NCBI RefSeq assembly: GCF_948329515.1
Contig: NZ_CAOJCN010000018.1
Span: 1 to 64,000, forward strand
Source of the DNA: Cohnella rhizoplanae
Lineage (GTDB): Bacteria > Bacillota > Bacilli > Paenibacillales > Paenibacillaceae
Direction: 5' to 3'
DNA: 64,000 nucleotides
The translations under genes were made by a program, and so were the position numbers. Every line of letters begins with the position of its first letter. Positions within the stretch are counted from its first letter, which is position 1. Positions 25,229 to 34,171 of the stretch are shown here, piece by piece. The notes under the pieces were generated by a model. That model worked only from the letters and a program-made list of their open reading frames with translations. It was not told the DNA's origin and made no database searches.

Positions 25229-26149
25229 GTGGGAATTAGAGTTACGCAATCGATGATGAACACGCAGCTGCTCCGCAACGTCTCGGGCAATCTGGGGCGG
25301 ATGAACGACCTGCAGAACCAGCTGTCGACAGGCCGCCGCATCAACAAGCCTTCGGACGATCCCGTAGGGCTGACGTTCTCCATGCGCTATCGCAGCGAGA
25401 TCGATGCCAACGATCAATATGTGAAAAACACGGATTCCGCCACGTCCATGCTGGACTTCACGGATACGACGCTGGGTCAAGCCGGCGACGTGCTGCAGCG
25501 CCTGCGCGAGCTCTCCGTAAAGGGAGCTACCGGCGCCCAGCCGCAGGAAGCTTACGATGCCATCAACCTGGAGGTCAAGGAGCTCTACAACCAGTTGGTG
25601 GAGATCGGCAATAGCAAGTTTAACGGTAAATTCGTGTTCAACGGGGAACAGACGCAGACTGCGCCTTATCCGGGGACCAAGATCGACGACGCGAGCGGTA
25701 CGATGGCCTTCGAGGTGTCCACGGACCAAGGCCAGACGCAATACGAGCTCGGGCCAGGCGTTACGCTGGGCGCGAATCTTACGGGCAGCGAGATTTTCGG
25801 CAATCCTACGGACAAGGACAATGTCTTCCTGGTGGTCAAGCAAGTCAGCGACGCGCTCAAAGACGGTAATTATAGCAAGGTGTCCGACTTGATCGGCAAT
25901 ATCGATACCCGCTTGGGCACGCTGCTCGAGAAGCGGGCCGAAGTCGGCGCTCGTACCAACCGTCTCGCGCTCGTGAGCGATCGATTGACGCAGACGGGCG
26001 TTAACCTCAAGAGCATCCAGTCCAAGACAGAGGACGCGGATATGGCGGAGGTCATCACGAACCTCAAGACCGAGGAGAATGTCTATCAGGCCTCTCTCTC
26101 GGCTGGCGCCAAGCTCATCTCGCCGAGCCTGGTCGACTTCTTGAAGTAA
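25229..26149 (+). CDS. flgL: Flagellar hook-associated protein 3, FlgL
   Basis: 306-residue flagellin-like junction protein. N-terminal IRVTQSMMNTQLLRNVSGN and LSTGRRINKPSDDPVG; C-terminal helix with EDADMAEVITNLKTEENVYQASL. GTG start after GATGAGGTG. It caps the FlgK ring and connects to flagellin. Confidence 0.97.
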   Translation: MGIRVTQSMMNTQLLRNVSGNLGRMNDLQNQLSTGRRINKPSDDPVGLTFSMRYRSEIDANDQYVKNTDSATSMLDFTDTTLGQAGDVLQRLRELSVKGATGAQPQEAYDAINLEVKELYNQLVEIGNSKFNGKFVFNGEQTQTAPYPGTKIDDASGTMAFEVSTDQGQTQYELGPGVTLGANLTGSEIFGNPTDKDNVFLVVKQVSDALKDGNYSKVSDLIGNIDTRLGTLLEKRAEVGARTNRLALVSDRLTQTGVNLKSIQSKTEDADMAEVITNLKTEENVYQASLSAGAKLISPSLVDFLK

Positions 26150-26166
26150 AGGACGGTGGCTGACGG

Positions 26167-26748
26167 ATGAGAGGCATCGTACCTGCGCCGCAGATTCAGA
26201 TCCAGCAGACGTACGCGCAGCTCGGCATCGACGCGGACATCGGCACGCAGCATATCGAGCAGCCGCGTCCGACGTTCGAGATGCAGCAGCCGCGTGCGCA
26301 ATTGGAGATCGAGTCCCCTGAGGGGCGTCTGGAGATCGATTCATCCAAAGCTTGGGATGCGCTAGGCCTAGGCGGCCATCTGAACGTGATGAATAACATC
26401 TATTCCATGGCGCCCCAAGTCGCACTCCAGGGCCTGGCTCGCATTGTAGACGAAGGCAACCGGATGGCCGACCTGACCAACCCGGGGAACCCGTTCGCGG
26501 AATTTGCGCAGGACTGGCGCCGCACGTTCGAGGAATTCGACTTCCGCGGTCCGGCAGCCTACAACAACGTCAGCGTGACCTTTACACCGGGGGATCTCTC
26601 GATCCGTGCATCCGCCAGCCCCGTGGAGATTCATAGCGAGGTCAATCCGCCGATCCTGTCGTACGACAGGGGCAAGCTGGATCTGTATATGCAGCAATAC
26701 AACAGCGTCAAGTTCACGCCGCCGCCGCTTGTCAGTCTGCAGGGTTGA
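26167..26748 (+). CDS. DUF6470 (YviE) family protein of the flagellar operon
   Basis: 193-residue protein in the conserved flgL-yviE-fliW position. It opens with MRGIVPAPQIQIQQTYAQLG and repeats of IEQPRPTFEMQQPRAQLEIE type, with alternating hydrophobic/polar spacing typical of the family. Its role is unknown even in B. subtilis. ATG 18 bases after flgL with GGACGGTGG upstream. A terminator follows. Confidence 0.85.
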   Translation: MRGIVPAPQIQIQQTYAQLGIDADIGTQHIEQPRPTFEMQQPRAQLEIESPEGRLEIDSSKAWDALGLGGHLNVMNNIYSMAPQVALQGLARIVDEGNRMADLTNPGNPFAEFAQDWRRTFEEFDFRGPAAYNNVSVTFTPGDLSIRASASPVEIHSEVNPPILSYDRGKLDLYMQQYNSVKFTPPPLVSLQG

Positions 26749-26824
26749 TGCCTGTGAGCACTGTGCCGGCAGGATCGGCGATATGCGCGGCGAAGTTCTA
26801 AACCATAGCCCTTAGTCCGGCGTC

Positions 26825-26856
26825 TAACGCCGAAAAGGCGTTATGGTTTTTCTTTT
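26825..26856 (+). terminator. Terminator between the YviE-family gene and fliW
   Basis: TAACGCC (26825-26831) pairs with GGCGTTA (26837-26843) around GAAAA; TGG and T-rich sequence follow. Flanking AACCATA and TATGGTT may extend pairing. The rest of the 154-base gap shows no clear promoter. Confidence 0.7.
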
Positions 26857-26902
26857 GCACGGATGCGTTTAAATGTATCTTTCTTAGATAGGAGTTGTAC
26901 GA

Positions 26903-27367
26903 ATGATTATTCAATCTTCCGTACTGGGAGAAGTTGAGATTGAGGCGGAAAAGGCGGTTAAGTTCACGCAAGGAATGCCCGGGTTCGAGGATACAACATC
27001 GTTTGTGTTGCTGCAGCCGGACCCGAGTCTGCCTTTTACCTACATGCAGTCGCTGGATCAAGCCGAGGTCGTTTTTCTGCTCGCCGATCCTTTCGTTTTC
27101 TCGCCTGAGTATGACCTGAGGTTGTCTGAAGACACGGTCGAGGAGCTCCAAATTAAAGGTGAACAGGACGTACAGGTGTGGTCAGTCGTCACGTTGCGGG
27201 AGAGCATCGAGACGGCCACGATGAATTTGCTGGCGCCGGTCGTCATCAACGTGCGCGAGAAGCTGGGCAGGCAGGTCGTGCTGACCAGTTCAAACTATTC
27301 TACAAGGCAGTTACTGTCGCCGGCAGCTTCGCGCGAGGAAACGAAATCTACTGGGGACGGAGCGTGA
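26903..27367 (+). CDS. fliW: Flagellar assembly factor FliW
   Basis: 154 residues with the FliW signatures FTQGMPGFEDTTSFVLL, VFLLADPFVFSPEYD and APVVINVREKLGRQVVL. FliW binds newly made flagellin and, when flagellin is exported, is freed to sequester CsrA, relieving repression of hag translation (partner switch known from B. subtilis). Adjacent csrA, and the CsrA-like site in the hag leader, show the whole circuit is present. The stop is 4 bases before the csrA start. Confidence 0.96.
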   Translation: MIIQSSVLGEVEIEAEKAVKFTQGMPGFEDTTSFVLLQPDPSLPFTYMQSLDQAEVVFLLADPFVFSPEYDLRLSEDTVEELQIKGEQDVQVWSVVTLRESIETATMNLLAPVVINVREKLGRQVVLTSSNYSTRQLLSPAASREETKSTGDGA

Positions 27368-27371
27368 GACG

Positions 27372-27623
27372 ATGCTGGTATTATCGCGAAAAAAGGGCGA
27401 ATCTATCATAATCGGTCACGATATCGAGATCGTCGTCCTCGGGACCGAGGGAGAGACGGTGCGTCTCGGGATCAAGGCGCCGCGCAGCGTCGAAGTGAAC
27501 CGCAAGGAGATCTATGATGCGATCCAGGAATCGAACCGCGAAGCGGTAAACGCTCAGGTACCGCTGGCAGATTTGCGCAAGTTGATGGGCGGCCAAAAGG
27601 CAGACAAGGAAAACGATCAATAA
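27372..27623 (+). CDS. csrA: Carbon storage/translational regulator CsrA
   Basis: 83-residue RNA-binding dimer: MLVLSRKKGESIIIG, VRLGIKAPRSVEVNRKEIY. It represses translation by binding GGA motifs in mRNA leaders; in Bacillus its main target is hag. The C-terminal tail is slightly longer than usual (to KADKENDQ). It directly follows fliW and precedes the hag leader hairpin. Confidence 0.97.
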   Translation: MLVLSRKKGESIIIGHDIEIVVLGTEGETVRLGIKAPRSVEVNRKEIYDAIQESNREAVNAQVPLADLRKLMGGQKADKENDQ

Positions 27624-27647
27624 TTTTCTATTTTTTTAATTTTGCTA

Positions 27648-27675
27648 TTCACTAGGATTCGACCGCATTCGATAT
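27648..27675 (+). promoter_or_regulatory. Probable sigma-D-type promoter for hag
   Basis: TTCA (27648-27651), 16-base spacer, TTCGATAT (27668-27675), matching six of eight bases of the GCCGATAT -10 and using the same geometry as the flgM site. It would give a hag leader of about 95 bases. Confidence 0.5.
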
Positions 27676-27686
27676 ATAAGTTAGGA

Positions 27687-27767
27687 GTTGAAGGACGGGG
27701 CGGCCGACCCTGACTTCAACTAACTAATCCCCCACATGGACGTGGGAACCGAACCTTCAAGGAGGAA
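27687..27767 (+). promoter_or_regulatory. hag leader with candidate CsrA-binding hairpin
   Basis: CCCAC (27731-27735) pairs with GTGGG (27742-27746), exposing ATGGAC, so GGA is displayed in a loop within CACATGGACGTG, close to the CsrA consensus ACARGGAUGU. The hag Shine-Dalgarno CAAGGAGG contains a second GGA, as in the two-site B. subtilis hag leader. A further stem GTTGAAG/CTTCAAC (27687-27693/27714-27720) lies upstream. Confidence 0.7.
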
Positions 27768-27774
27768 GAAATCA

Positions 27775-29388
27775 ATGCGTATTAACCACAATATCGCAGC
27801 GCTCAACACGCACCGTCAACTGACGGGCAACACGGCTGCTGCCAGCAAGTCCCTGGAAAAGCTGTCTTCCGGTCTTCGTATCAACCGTGCAGGCGACGAC
27901 GCTGCCGGCCTCGCGATCTCCGAAAAAATGCGCGCTCAAATCCGCGGCCTGGACATGGCTTCGAAGAACGCGCAAGACGGCATCTCCCTGATCCAAACGG
28001 CTGAAGGCGCTCTTAGCGAGACGCACTCCATCCTGCAACGTATGCGCGAACTGGCCGACCAATCGGCTAACGGCACCAACACTGGTGACGACCGCGCTGC
28101 GATCCAAGAAGAAGTGAAGCAACTGAAGGACGAAATCGACCGCATCGGCAACACCACCGAGTTCAACACGCAAAAGCTGCTGAACGGCGCGTTGAAGTCC
28201 GCAGGCGCGGTTAATGTTGCTGTCGACACGACGACGGGCGCTCAAGTTGCGAAGCTCACGGGCGGCAAGGTGACCGGTACCGATACCATGGATACATCTG
28301 CAATCGTAGACGCGGACTTCAAGTCCGAGACGGTTACGATCGATGGCAACGATATTACGGTTGACTGGGGTTCGCTGACGACGGATCAGAAGAACACGCT
28401 CAAATCGATCGGCTCCGATTCCACGTCTCGCAATAATGCTAAGGACCTTATCCTTCAAACGATTAACGATGCAATCGATAAGTCCGGCAAGAACACGGCT
28501 CACGTTACAGGGTATGTAGATTCCAACGGCAAGCTGGTTATTGAAAGTGGTTCTAAAGGAATCAATTCTACGATTTCTACGAATACGGGTGCTGTGCTTG
28601 ATAGAGTGTTTGGTAGCGCAGTTACTGCATCTGACGGTCTCGCTACCTATAACGGCACTACTGTCGCTGCAAACACGAAAGCCGACCTCACAGTCGCCGG
28701 CATCCGGATGGAAGTCACGATTAGTGCTGTCATCTCGGCAGGCTCTACTGCAATGTCTGCTGCGGCTAACACGTTGCAAACTGCTATTAGCGCTGCAATC
28801 TCGGACTACAATACGCTTCAAGGCAAGACTTCCGGCGAAGATGGCTTCCTTACCAGCGTGAAAGTCAATGTCAGCTCGGATGGACGTTTTACCATCACGA
28901 ACGAGAACGGACCGGTTACGCTTAAGGATAAAGTCGGCAACACGGCAATCAGCGATCTTGGACTTTCTAACGCCCAAACCGAAGCATCCGGCAACGGCGG
29001 CGTAACGTTCCAAATCGGCGCAAACCGCGGCCAGACGATCAGCTTCGGCATTAGCGATATGCGGACAGCGGCTCTGGGCCTTTCGGCGGTAGACGTTACT
29101 ACTGCTACTAGCGCTTCGCAAGCGCTGGACAGCCTGGATAGCGCCATCAAGAACGTTTCCTCGCAGCGTTCCAAGATGGGTGCCGTTCAAAACCGTCTTG
29201 AGCATACGATCAACAACTTGCAGACTGCTTCCGAGAACCTGACGGCTGCCGAGTCCCGTATCCGCGACGTCGACATGGCGAAGGAAATGATGGACTTCAC
29301 GAAGTCCAACATCCTCTCGCAAGCGGCGCAAGCGATGCTGGCCCAAGCGAACCAACAACCGCAAGGCGTTCTGCAACTGCTGCGTTAA
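27775..29388 (+). CDS. hag: Flagellin
   Basis: Filament subunit of 537 residues. The N-terminal D0/D1 (MRINHNIAALNTHRQL, LSSGLRINRAGDDAAGLAIS) and C-terminal D1/D0 (SRIRDVDMAKEMMDFTKSNI, ANQQPQGVLQLLR) are strongly conserved. A Ser/Thr-rich variable middle (about residues 150-430) makes it much longer than B. subtilis Hag (304). The ATG at 27775 follows CAAGGAGGAAG. The variable domain has codon use less regular than the flanks and offers many Ser/Thr acceptors for the glycosylation genes downstream. Single flagellin gene in this window; a terminator follows. Confidence 0.97.
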   Translation: MRINHNIAALNTHRQLTGNTAAASKSLEKLSSGLRINRAGDDAAGLAISEKMRAQIRGLDMASKNAQDGISLIQTAEGALSETHSILQRMRELADQSANGTNTGDDRAAIQEEVKQLKDEIDRIGNTTEFNTQKLLNGALKSAGAVNVAVDTTTGAQVAKLTGGKVTGTDTMDTSAIVDADFKSETVTIDGNDITVDWGSLTTDQKNTLKSIGSDSTSRNNAKDLILQTINDAIDKSGKNTAHVTGYVDSNGKLVIESGSKGINSTISTNTGAVLDRVFGSAVTASDGLATYNGTTVAANTKADLTVAGIRMEVTISAVISAGSTAMSAAANTLQTAISAAISDYNTLQGKTSGEDGFLTSVKVNVSSDGRFTITNENGPVTLKDKVGNTAISDLGLSNAQTEASGNGGVTFQIGANRGQTISFGISDMRTAALGLSAVDVTTATSASQALDSLDSAIKNVSSQRSKMGAVQNRLEHTINNLQTASENLTAAESRIRDVDMAKEMMDFTKSNILSQAAQAMLAQANQQPQGVLQLLR

Positions 29389-29401
29389 GCGTACTCCTTT
29401 T

Positions 29402-29431
29402 AAAGAACCGTCGATTCGACGGTTCTTTTTT
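29402..29431 (+). terminator. Intrinsic terminator after hag
   Basis: AAGAACCGTCG and CGACGGTTCTT form a perfect 11-bp stem with an ATT loop, followed by T's. Confidence 0.93.
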
Positions 29432-29444
29432 CATTTTATTGCCA

Positions 29445-29472
29445 TTTATAATTATGTCGAATCTGCCGATAA
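29445..29472 (+). promoter_or_regulatory. Sigma-D-type promoter for the flagellin glycosylation operon
   Basis: TTTA (29445-29448), 16-base spacer, GCCGATAA (29465-29472). It lies just after the hag terminator and 33 bases before the first gene of the glycosylation block, so that block is probably co-expressed with late flagellar genes. Confidence 0.6.
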
Positions 29473-29504
29473 TAGGGACATACCCTAGGTAGAGGTGTGA
29501 GTGT

Positions 29505-30092
29505 ATGAATTTTAAATTCAGAGATCAAAGTCACTATTTTGAGCCGACGCAACAAACGAATGCGGAAGTTATTCGTCAAGTCCAACAAATTGCTTTGAAT
29601 AATCAACTTGATATTCATCATATTCTTGTCGATTCCATGCCGTATTATGGAGATTTGAGAGAAGCCCTTGAACAAGCCGGTCCTTCCAGCGAAGTTCGTG
29701 TAGTAGAGCGTGGTTCCTCGGAGTGGCTGGATGATCTTCTCCAAAGCGCATCGCATTATTTGTCCGCAGCGCTGGAACAGTTGCCGGCCATAGCGGCATC
29801 CTTCCAGCAGGGAGAAGAAGCGATTCAATGGGGATTATTTAAAGAATTAATAGAGGGAATCGGTTGGCTCGAAGAGGTTTCGTCACTTATTATTAATAGT
29901 TCTTTTCAAAAGGCAAGCGCTTCTTTTGCCGGACAAAGCGTCGAATTAAACCGTGTCATTAAAGAACTGCTCGCTTCTATAGAAGATCATGATCGTACAT
30001 TAACCGGCGACATTATCAATTACGAGCTTGCTGAGCTGTACCAACAGTTGCGAGATAACATCGCTACATTGCAAACCGAGGGGATCCAATGA
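29505..30092 (+). CDS. Unknown protein coupled to the Maf flagellin glycosyltransferase
   Basis: 195-residue soluble, largely helical, acidic protein with no motif I recognise. It contains VVERGSSEWLDDLLQSASHYL and a C-terminal coiled-coil-like stretch (DIINYELAELYQQLRDNIATL). It has a GAGGTG ribosome-binding site, a lower GC content than its surroundings, and a 4-base overlap with the Maf gene. First gene of the putative sigma-D operon. The coupling suggests a chaperone or adaptor for Maf or flagellin, but that is inference from position only. Confidence 0.75.
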   Translation: MNFKFRDQSHYFEPTQQTNAEVIRQVQQIALNNQLDIHHILVDSMPYYGDLREALEQAGPSSEVRVVERGSSEWLDDLLQSASHYLSAALEQLPAIAASFQQGEEAIQWGLFKELIEGIGWLEEVSSLIINSSFQKASASFAGQSVELNRVIKELLASIEDHDRTLTGDIINYELAELYQQLRDNIATLQTEGIQ

Positions 30093-31990
30093 AATCTAAA
30101 AATTTTGAGTGGCTGCAATCCAGATTTCAGAGTGTTATGGGTCTATTAGAGCGTAAGCAAGAGCAATTTGAAAGCATGAACTATACAATAGTAACTGCAC
30201 GCTCGGGTGACTCAACGATCATGTCGGAGGATGAGGACGGTAAAAAAGTATATTGGCATAGTCAATATAATCCTGTGCAAGAAGCCAACAACTTTGTAAG
30301 CCAGTTCAATCATATTGAGGAAAATACGCATATTTTGTTTTATGGCTGTGGGATGGGGTATCATGTAGAAGCATTCGCGGAGAAGTTTCCGAATTTAAAA
30401 ATATCTTTGTATGAGACGGAAGCGCCCTTGTTCTTCTATTGGATGAGGGAACGGGTAATCAATAACCGCTTGACAAACAGTGTTCAAAATATATGCCTGG
30501 AAACAGATCCGGCACAAATGGACTTCTATTTGGATTATTTGCTTCAATTTACGACTGGTCAGACCATGCTGGTCATAAATCCCGTGTATGAGCGCTTAGT
30601 TGCCGAGAAAGTTAAAAGATTTACCGCAAGATTTAGAGAGCATCTGCATCATCGCCGTTATAATTTGCAAGCGAATCAAGCGTTCCAACAGTACTGGGTA
30701 TTTAACAGTGCTTTAAACTTTCACTATACGTTCCGTACGCCAGGCTTTCTGCAATTCAAAGATGTATTGAAGGGCAAGCCTGTGTTAATTGTCTCTGCAG
30801 GCCCCTCTCTACAAGATGAAATTGAAAATTTGGCGCTCATTCGCCGACAAAATTCGGCTTATATATTTGCGGTCGGCTCTGCAAACAAAGTTTTATTGGC
30901 GAATCAGATCATGCCGCATGCCGTGTTTGCATATGACGCGAGCGATCTGCAAACGACTGTTTTTCAAGAGATTATTGAAAATAAGTATGATCAAATTCCG
31001 CTTGTATATGGTACTTATGTAGGGGCCAGACTGCTGGACGAGTATCCTGGGGCCAAGATGCACTTCGTAATGTCTCACGATACGGTAACCTTAGATCTAC
31101 TCAAGCATGAGGATTTAAAACAAAACGATCAGATCGCAAGGGTGTCTCCTTCGATCGCCGGCGTTACTCTAGATCTGTTGTGCAAGCTTGAGTGTGAGAT
31201 TTATTTTGTGGGACAAAACTTGGCCTCGAGAAGCGATAAATATTATGCTGAGGGGATTAGCTACGATAACCGTTCGGAAGAAGTTACGGAAGAGGATCAA
31301 CAAAGGGCGGTCATTGTAAAGGACGTTTTCGGCAATGATATTCAAACCTTTGAAGAACTTGATTTGATGCGGCAAAGCATTGAATCTATTCGTAGGAATT
31401 ATCCAGATGTGCGCGTGCATAACACGACCAATGGCGGTGCAGCCATTGACCAGGTACCATATATTCCTTTGGCTGAAGTAATGACGCAATTCAATGAGTT
31501 TACCGCAGACGATGATTGGTATAAGGCGCATCAGTCAAACATGTACAACCGATCGGAAATCGTTAATCATATTGGAAAGCTTAAGGCTAGTTATGACATG
31601 CTAAAGACGGATCTGGACCAAGTAACGGATCTATTAAAGAAGATTCATCTTAACAAAGAACAGCGTAAAGCAAACAAGTTATACGGCTTCTTCCCTAAGC
31701 TGGATGCCGCAATTAAAAAAATATTAAACAACGAAACATACAAAATAATGATACAACCTATGAATATAACCGGTCACGACTTGCTTCTTCAAAAAATAAA
31801 CAATATCAAGTTTGAGACCAATGTATTCGAGAAGGCCTCCCAAATTGTACAAAGCTTCGGGACCTATATCTATGAATGTCAAAAAGCTTATAGCCAAACC
31901 TACGGTTTAATGCTTCGTCTCCTTGATGTTAAGGCAGCGGAGCAAGCGCAATCCATGGAGCAGGAGACAGTCGGCCATGAATCTATCTGA
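30089..31990 (+). CDS. Motility-associated factor (Maf) glycosyltransferase, DUF115
   Basis: 633-residue cytoplasmic protein of the Maf family, which attaches CMP-activated nonulosonic acids to Ser/Thr of flagellin. The N-terminal region has THILFYGCGMGYHVEAFAEK. The central DUF115 domain has VLIVSAGPSLQDEIENL, FAVGSANKVLL and DASDLQ, resembling sialyltransferase-like nucleotide binding. A long helical C-terminus follows (about 470-633). It lies between the flagellin gene and a nonulosonic acid pathway, and overlaps both its neighbours (4 and 14 bases). Lower GC than the pathway genes that follow. Confidence 0.93.
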   Translation: MKSKNFEWLQSRFQSVMGLLERKQEQFESMNYTIVTARSGDSTIMSEDEDGKKVYWHSQYNPVQEANNFVSQFNHIEENTHILFYGCGMGYHVEAFAEKFPNLKISLYETEAPLFFYWMRERVINNRLTNSVQNICLETDPAQMDFYLDYLLQFTTGQTMLVINPVYERLVAEKVKRFTARFREHLHHRRYNLQANQAFQQYWVFNSALNFHYTFRTPGFLQFKDVLKGKPVLIVSAGPSLQDEIENLALIRRQNSAYIFAVGSANKVLLANQIMPHAVFAYDASDLQTTVFQEIIENKYDQIPLVYGTYVGARLLDEYPGAKMHFVMSHDTVTLDLLKHEDLKQNDQIARVSPSIAGVTLDLLCKLECEIYFVGQNLASRSDKYYAEGISYDNRSEEVTEEDQQRAVIVKDVFGNDIQTFEELDLMRQSIESIRRNYPDVRVHNTTNGGAAIDQVPYIPLAEVMTQFNEFTADDDWYKAHQSNMYNRSEIVNHIGKLKASYDMLKTDLDQVTDLLKKIHLNKEQRKANKLYGFFPKLDAAIKKILNNETYKIMIQPMNITGHDLLLQKINNIKFETNVFEKASQIVQSFGTYIYECQKAYSQTYGLMLRLLDVKAAEQAQSMEQETVGHESI

Positions 31991-32987
31991 AAAGTTCATA
32001 CTCGTTACCGGTGCCGACGGCTTCATCGGCTCGCATTTGACCGAGACACTGCTCAAGCAAGGATACAAGGTTCGTGCCTTTGTTCTCTACAACTCCTTTA
32101 ACTCCTGGGGTTGGCTAGATACACTGGAGCCGGAGCTCAAGAGCAGGCTCGAGGTATTCTCCGGAGACATTCGCGATCCAAACGGCGTACGGAAGGCCTT
32201 GGAGGGCATCCAGGTTATCTTCCACCTGGCGGCACTCATCGCGATTCCTTACTCGTATCATTCGCCGGACACTTACGTGGACACGAATATCAAGGGTACG
32301 CTGAACTTGCTGCAAGCGGCCCGGGATGCAGGAGTCGAGAAGTTCGTGCACACATCTACGAGCGAGGTTTATGGGACGGCACGGTTCGTCCCGATTACGG
32401 AGGAGCATCCGCTTCAGGGGCAATCTCCATACTCGGCGAGCAAGATCGGTGCGGACCAGATGGCGATGTCGTTCTACTCCTCGTTTGGTACGCCCGTGTC
32501 GATTATCCGTCCATTCAACACGTACGGCCCTCGTCAGTCCGCTCGCGCGATCATTCCGACCGTTATTACGCAGATTGCAAGCGGGAAGCGTGAGATCAAG
32601 CTGGGCGCCCTGCATCCGACGCGGGACTTTAACTATGTAGCGGACACGGTGAGAGGTTTTATTGCGGTGGCGGAATCGGAGCAATCGGTCGGCGAGGTCA
32701 TCAATATCGGCAGCAACTATGAAGTGAGCATGGGCGACACGGTATCGCTCATCGCACGAATCATGGAGGCAGATATCGAGATCGTGACGGACGAAGCCAG
32801 GCTCCGGCCGGAGAAGAGCGAAGTCGAGCGGCTCTGGGCGGACAATGCCAAGGCTGAGAGACTTACAGGCTGGAAGCCGCAATACGGTGGACTCGAGGGG
32901 CTGGAGAGGGGGCTAAGGGAGACGGTCGCGTGGTTTTCCAAGCGAGAAAACCTGGCAAGCTACAAGGCCGACTTCTACAATATATGA
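31977..32987 (+). CDS. legB: NAD-dependent nucleotide-sugar 4,6-dehydratase, LegB
   Basis: Extended SDR, 336 residues: VTGADGFIGSHLTETLLKQG for NAD, HTSTSEVYGTA, catalytic YSASKIGAD, and RPFNTYGPRQSARAIIPTVI. LegB removes water from the nucleotide-activated GlcNAc (GDP- form in Campylobacter) to make the 4-keto-6-deoxy intermediate, the first committed step to legionaminic acid. ATG at 31977 chosen because it overlaps the Maf gene by 14 bases and starts the Rossmann fold at residue 7. The pathway context supports LegB over other SDRs. Confidence 0.88.
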   Translation: MNLSEKFILVTGADGFIGSHLTETLLKQGYKVRAFVLYNSFNSWGWLDTLEPELKSRLEVFSGDIRDPNGVRKALEGIQVIFHLAALIAIPYSYHSPDTYVDTNIKGTLNLLQAARDAGVEKFVHTSTSEVYGTARFVPITEEHPLQGQSPYSASKIGADQMAMSFYSSFGTPVSIIRPFNTYGPRQSARAIIPTVITQIASGKREIKLGALHPTRDFNYVADTVRGFIAVAESEQSVGEVINIGSNYEVSMGDTVSLIARIMEADIEIVTDEARLRPEKSEVERLWADNAKAERLTGWKPQYGGLEGLERGLRETVAWFSKRENLASYKADFYNI

Positions 32988-34171
32988 TCGAGAAAAACCA
33001 ACTATTAGACCAAACGATTGCCTTGTTAAGGGACTGTCTGCCTGCGGACAGTTCCTTCATTGGTTTACACGAGCCTCTATTCGAAGGCCGCGAATGGGAG
33101 TATGTGCGGGATTGTCTGGACACGGGATGGGTATCGACAGCCGGTCAGTACGTGGGGAAGTTCGAGTCTGCCCTGCAAGAATATACGGGTGCCCGCAGGG
33201 CGATCGCGGTCGTGAACGGTACGGCTGCGCTTCATGTCTGCTTGCTGCTGGCCGGCGTAGAGGCCGGCGAAGAAGTTCTGATGCCTTCGCTGACCTTCGT
33301 AGCCACGGCCAATGCAGTCCGGTACTGCGGAGCCGTGCCGCACTTCGTGGAGATTGAGAACATCTCGCTGGGCGTAGATGCCGCCAAGCTCTCCAATTAT
33401 TTAGAAACGATTGCGGAGTTGAAGGACGACGGTCTCTTCAACAGATTGACCGGCAGGCGCATTCGCGCATTGGTGCCGATGCATGTATTCGGACATCCTG
33501 CCGATCTCGATGCATTGGCTGACGTGGCCGACCGATATAAGTTAGTTTTGATCGAAGACGCTGCCGAGTCGTTGGGGAGCTTTTATAAGGGGAAGCACAC
33601 GGGCACGACTGGCAAGTTATCCGCGTTAAGCTTTAACGGCAATAAAATCATCACCACTGGCGGCGGCGGTGCCATATTAACCGACGACGACGCGCTGGCG
33701 GATCGGGCCAAGCACCTGACGACGACGGCCAAGCTGCCGCATCGTTGGGCGTTTGTGCACGACGAGGCCGGGTACAACTACAGGATGCCCAATCTCAACG
33801 CCGCGCTTGGTTGTGCACAGTTGGAGCGACTGTCTTCCTACGTAGAAAGAAAACGCCGTTTAGCGAAGCATTACGAAGAGCGATTCCGAGATCATCCACA
33901 CATGTCCTTTATCGCAGAACCTTCCTATGCCCAAAGTAATTATTGGCTTAATGCCATCATCTTGAGCCAGGAAGCCGCGGTATATCGGGACGATCTGCTA
34001 GAAGCGACTAATGATGCCGGCATCATGACGCGTCCGATCTGGACACCGATGCATCTGCTGCCTCCCTATCAAGACTGTCCGGCGATGGATCTTGGAGTCA
34101 CGGAGGATTATTATGGCAGGGTGATCAATATTCCGAGCAGCGTGAAGTTAGGTGAGACGCATGAAGAGTAA
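32984..34171 (+). CDS. legC: PLP-dependent aminotransferase, LegC
   Basis: DegT/DnrJ/EryC1-family enzyme of 395 residues. It transfers an amino group to C4 of the 4-keto sugar. Motifs: VNGTAALHVCLLLAGV, LMPSLTFVATANAV, EDAAESLGSFYKGKHTGT, and the PLP lysine in SFNGNKIITTGGGG. The ATG at 32984 overlaps the legB stop (ATGA). The N-terminal extension (about 40 residues) before EPLFEGREWEYV is seen in LegC-type enzymes. Confidence 0.9.
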   Translation: MIEKNQLLDQTIALLRDCLPADSSFIGLHEPLFEGREWEYVRDCLDTGWVSTAGQYVGKFESALQEYTGARRAIAVVNGTAALHVCLLLAGVEAGEEVLMPSLTFVATANAVRYCGAVPHFVEIENISLGVDAAKLSNYLETIAELKDDGLFNRLTGRRIRALVPMHVFGHPADLDALADVADRYKLVLIEDAAESLGSFYKGKHTGTTGKLSALSFNGNKIITTGGGGAILTDDDALADRAKHLTTTAKLPHRWAFVHDEAGYNYRMPNLNAALGCAQLERLSSYVERKRRLAKHYEERFRDHPHMSFIAEPSYAQSNYWLNAIILSQEAAVYRDDLLEATNDAGIMTRPIWTPMHLLPPYQDCPAMDLGVTEDYYGRVINIPSSVKLGETHEE

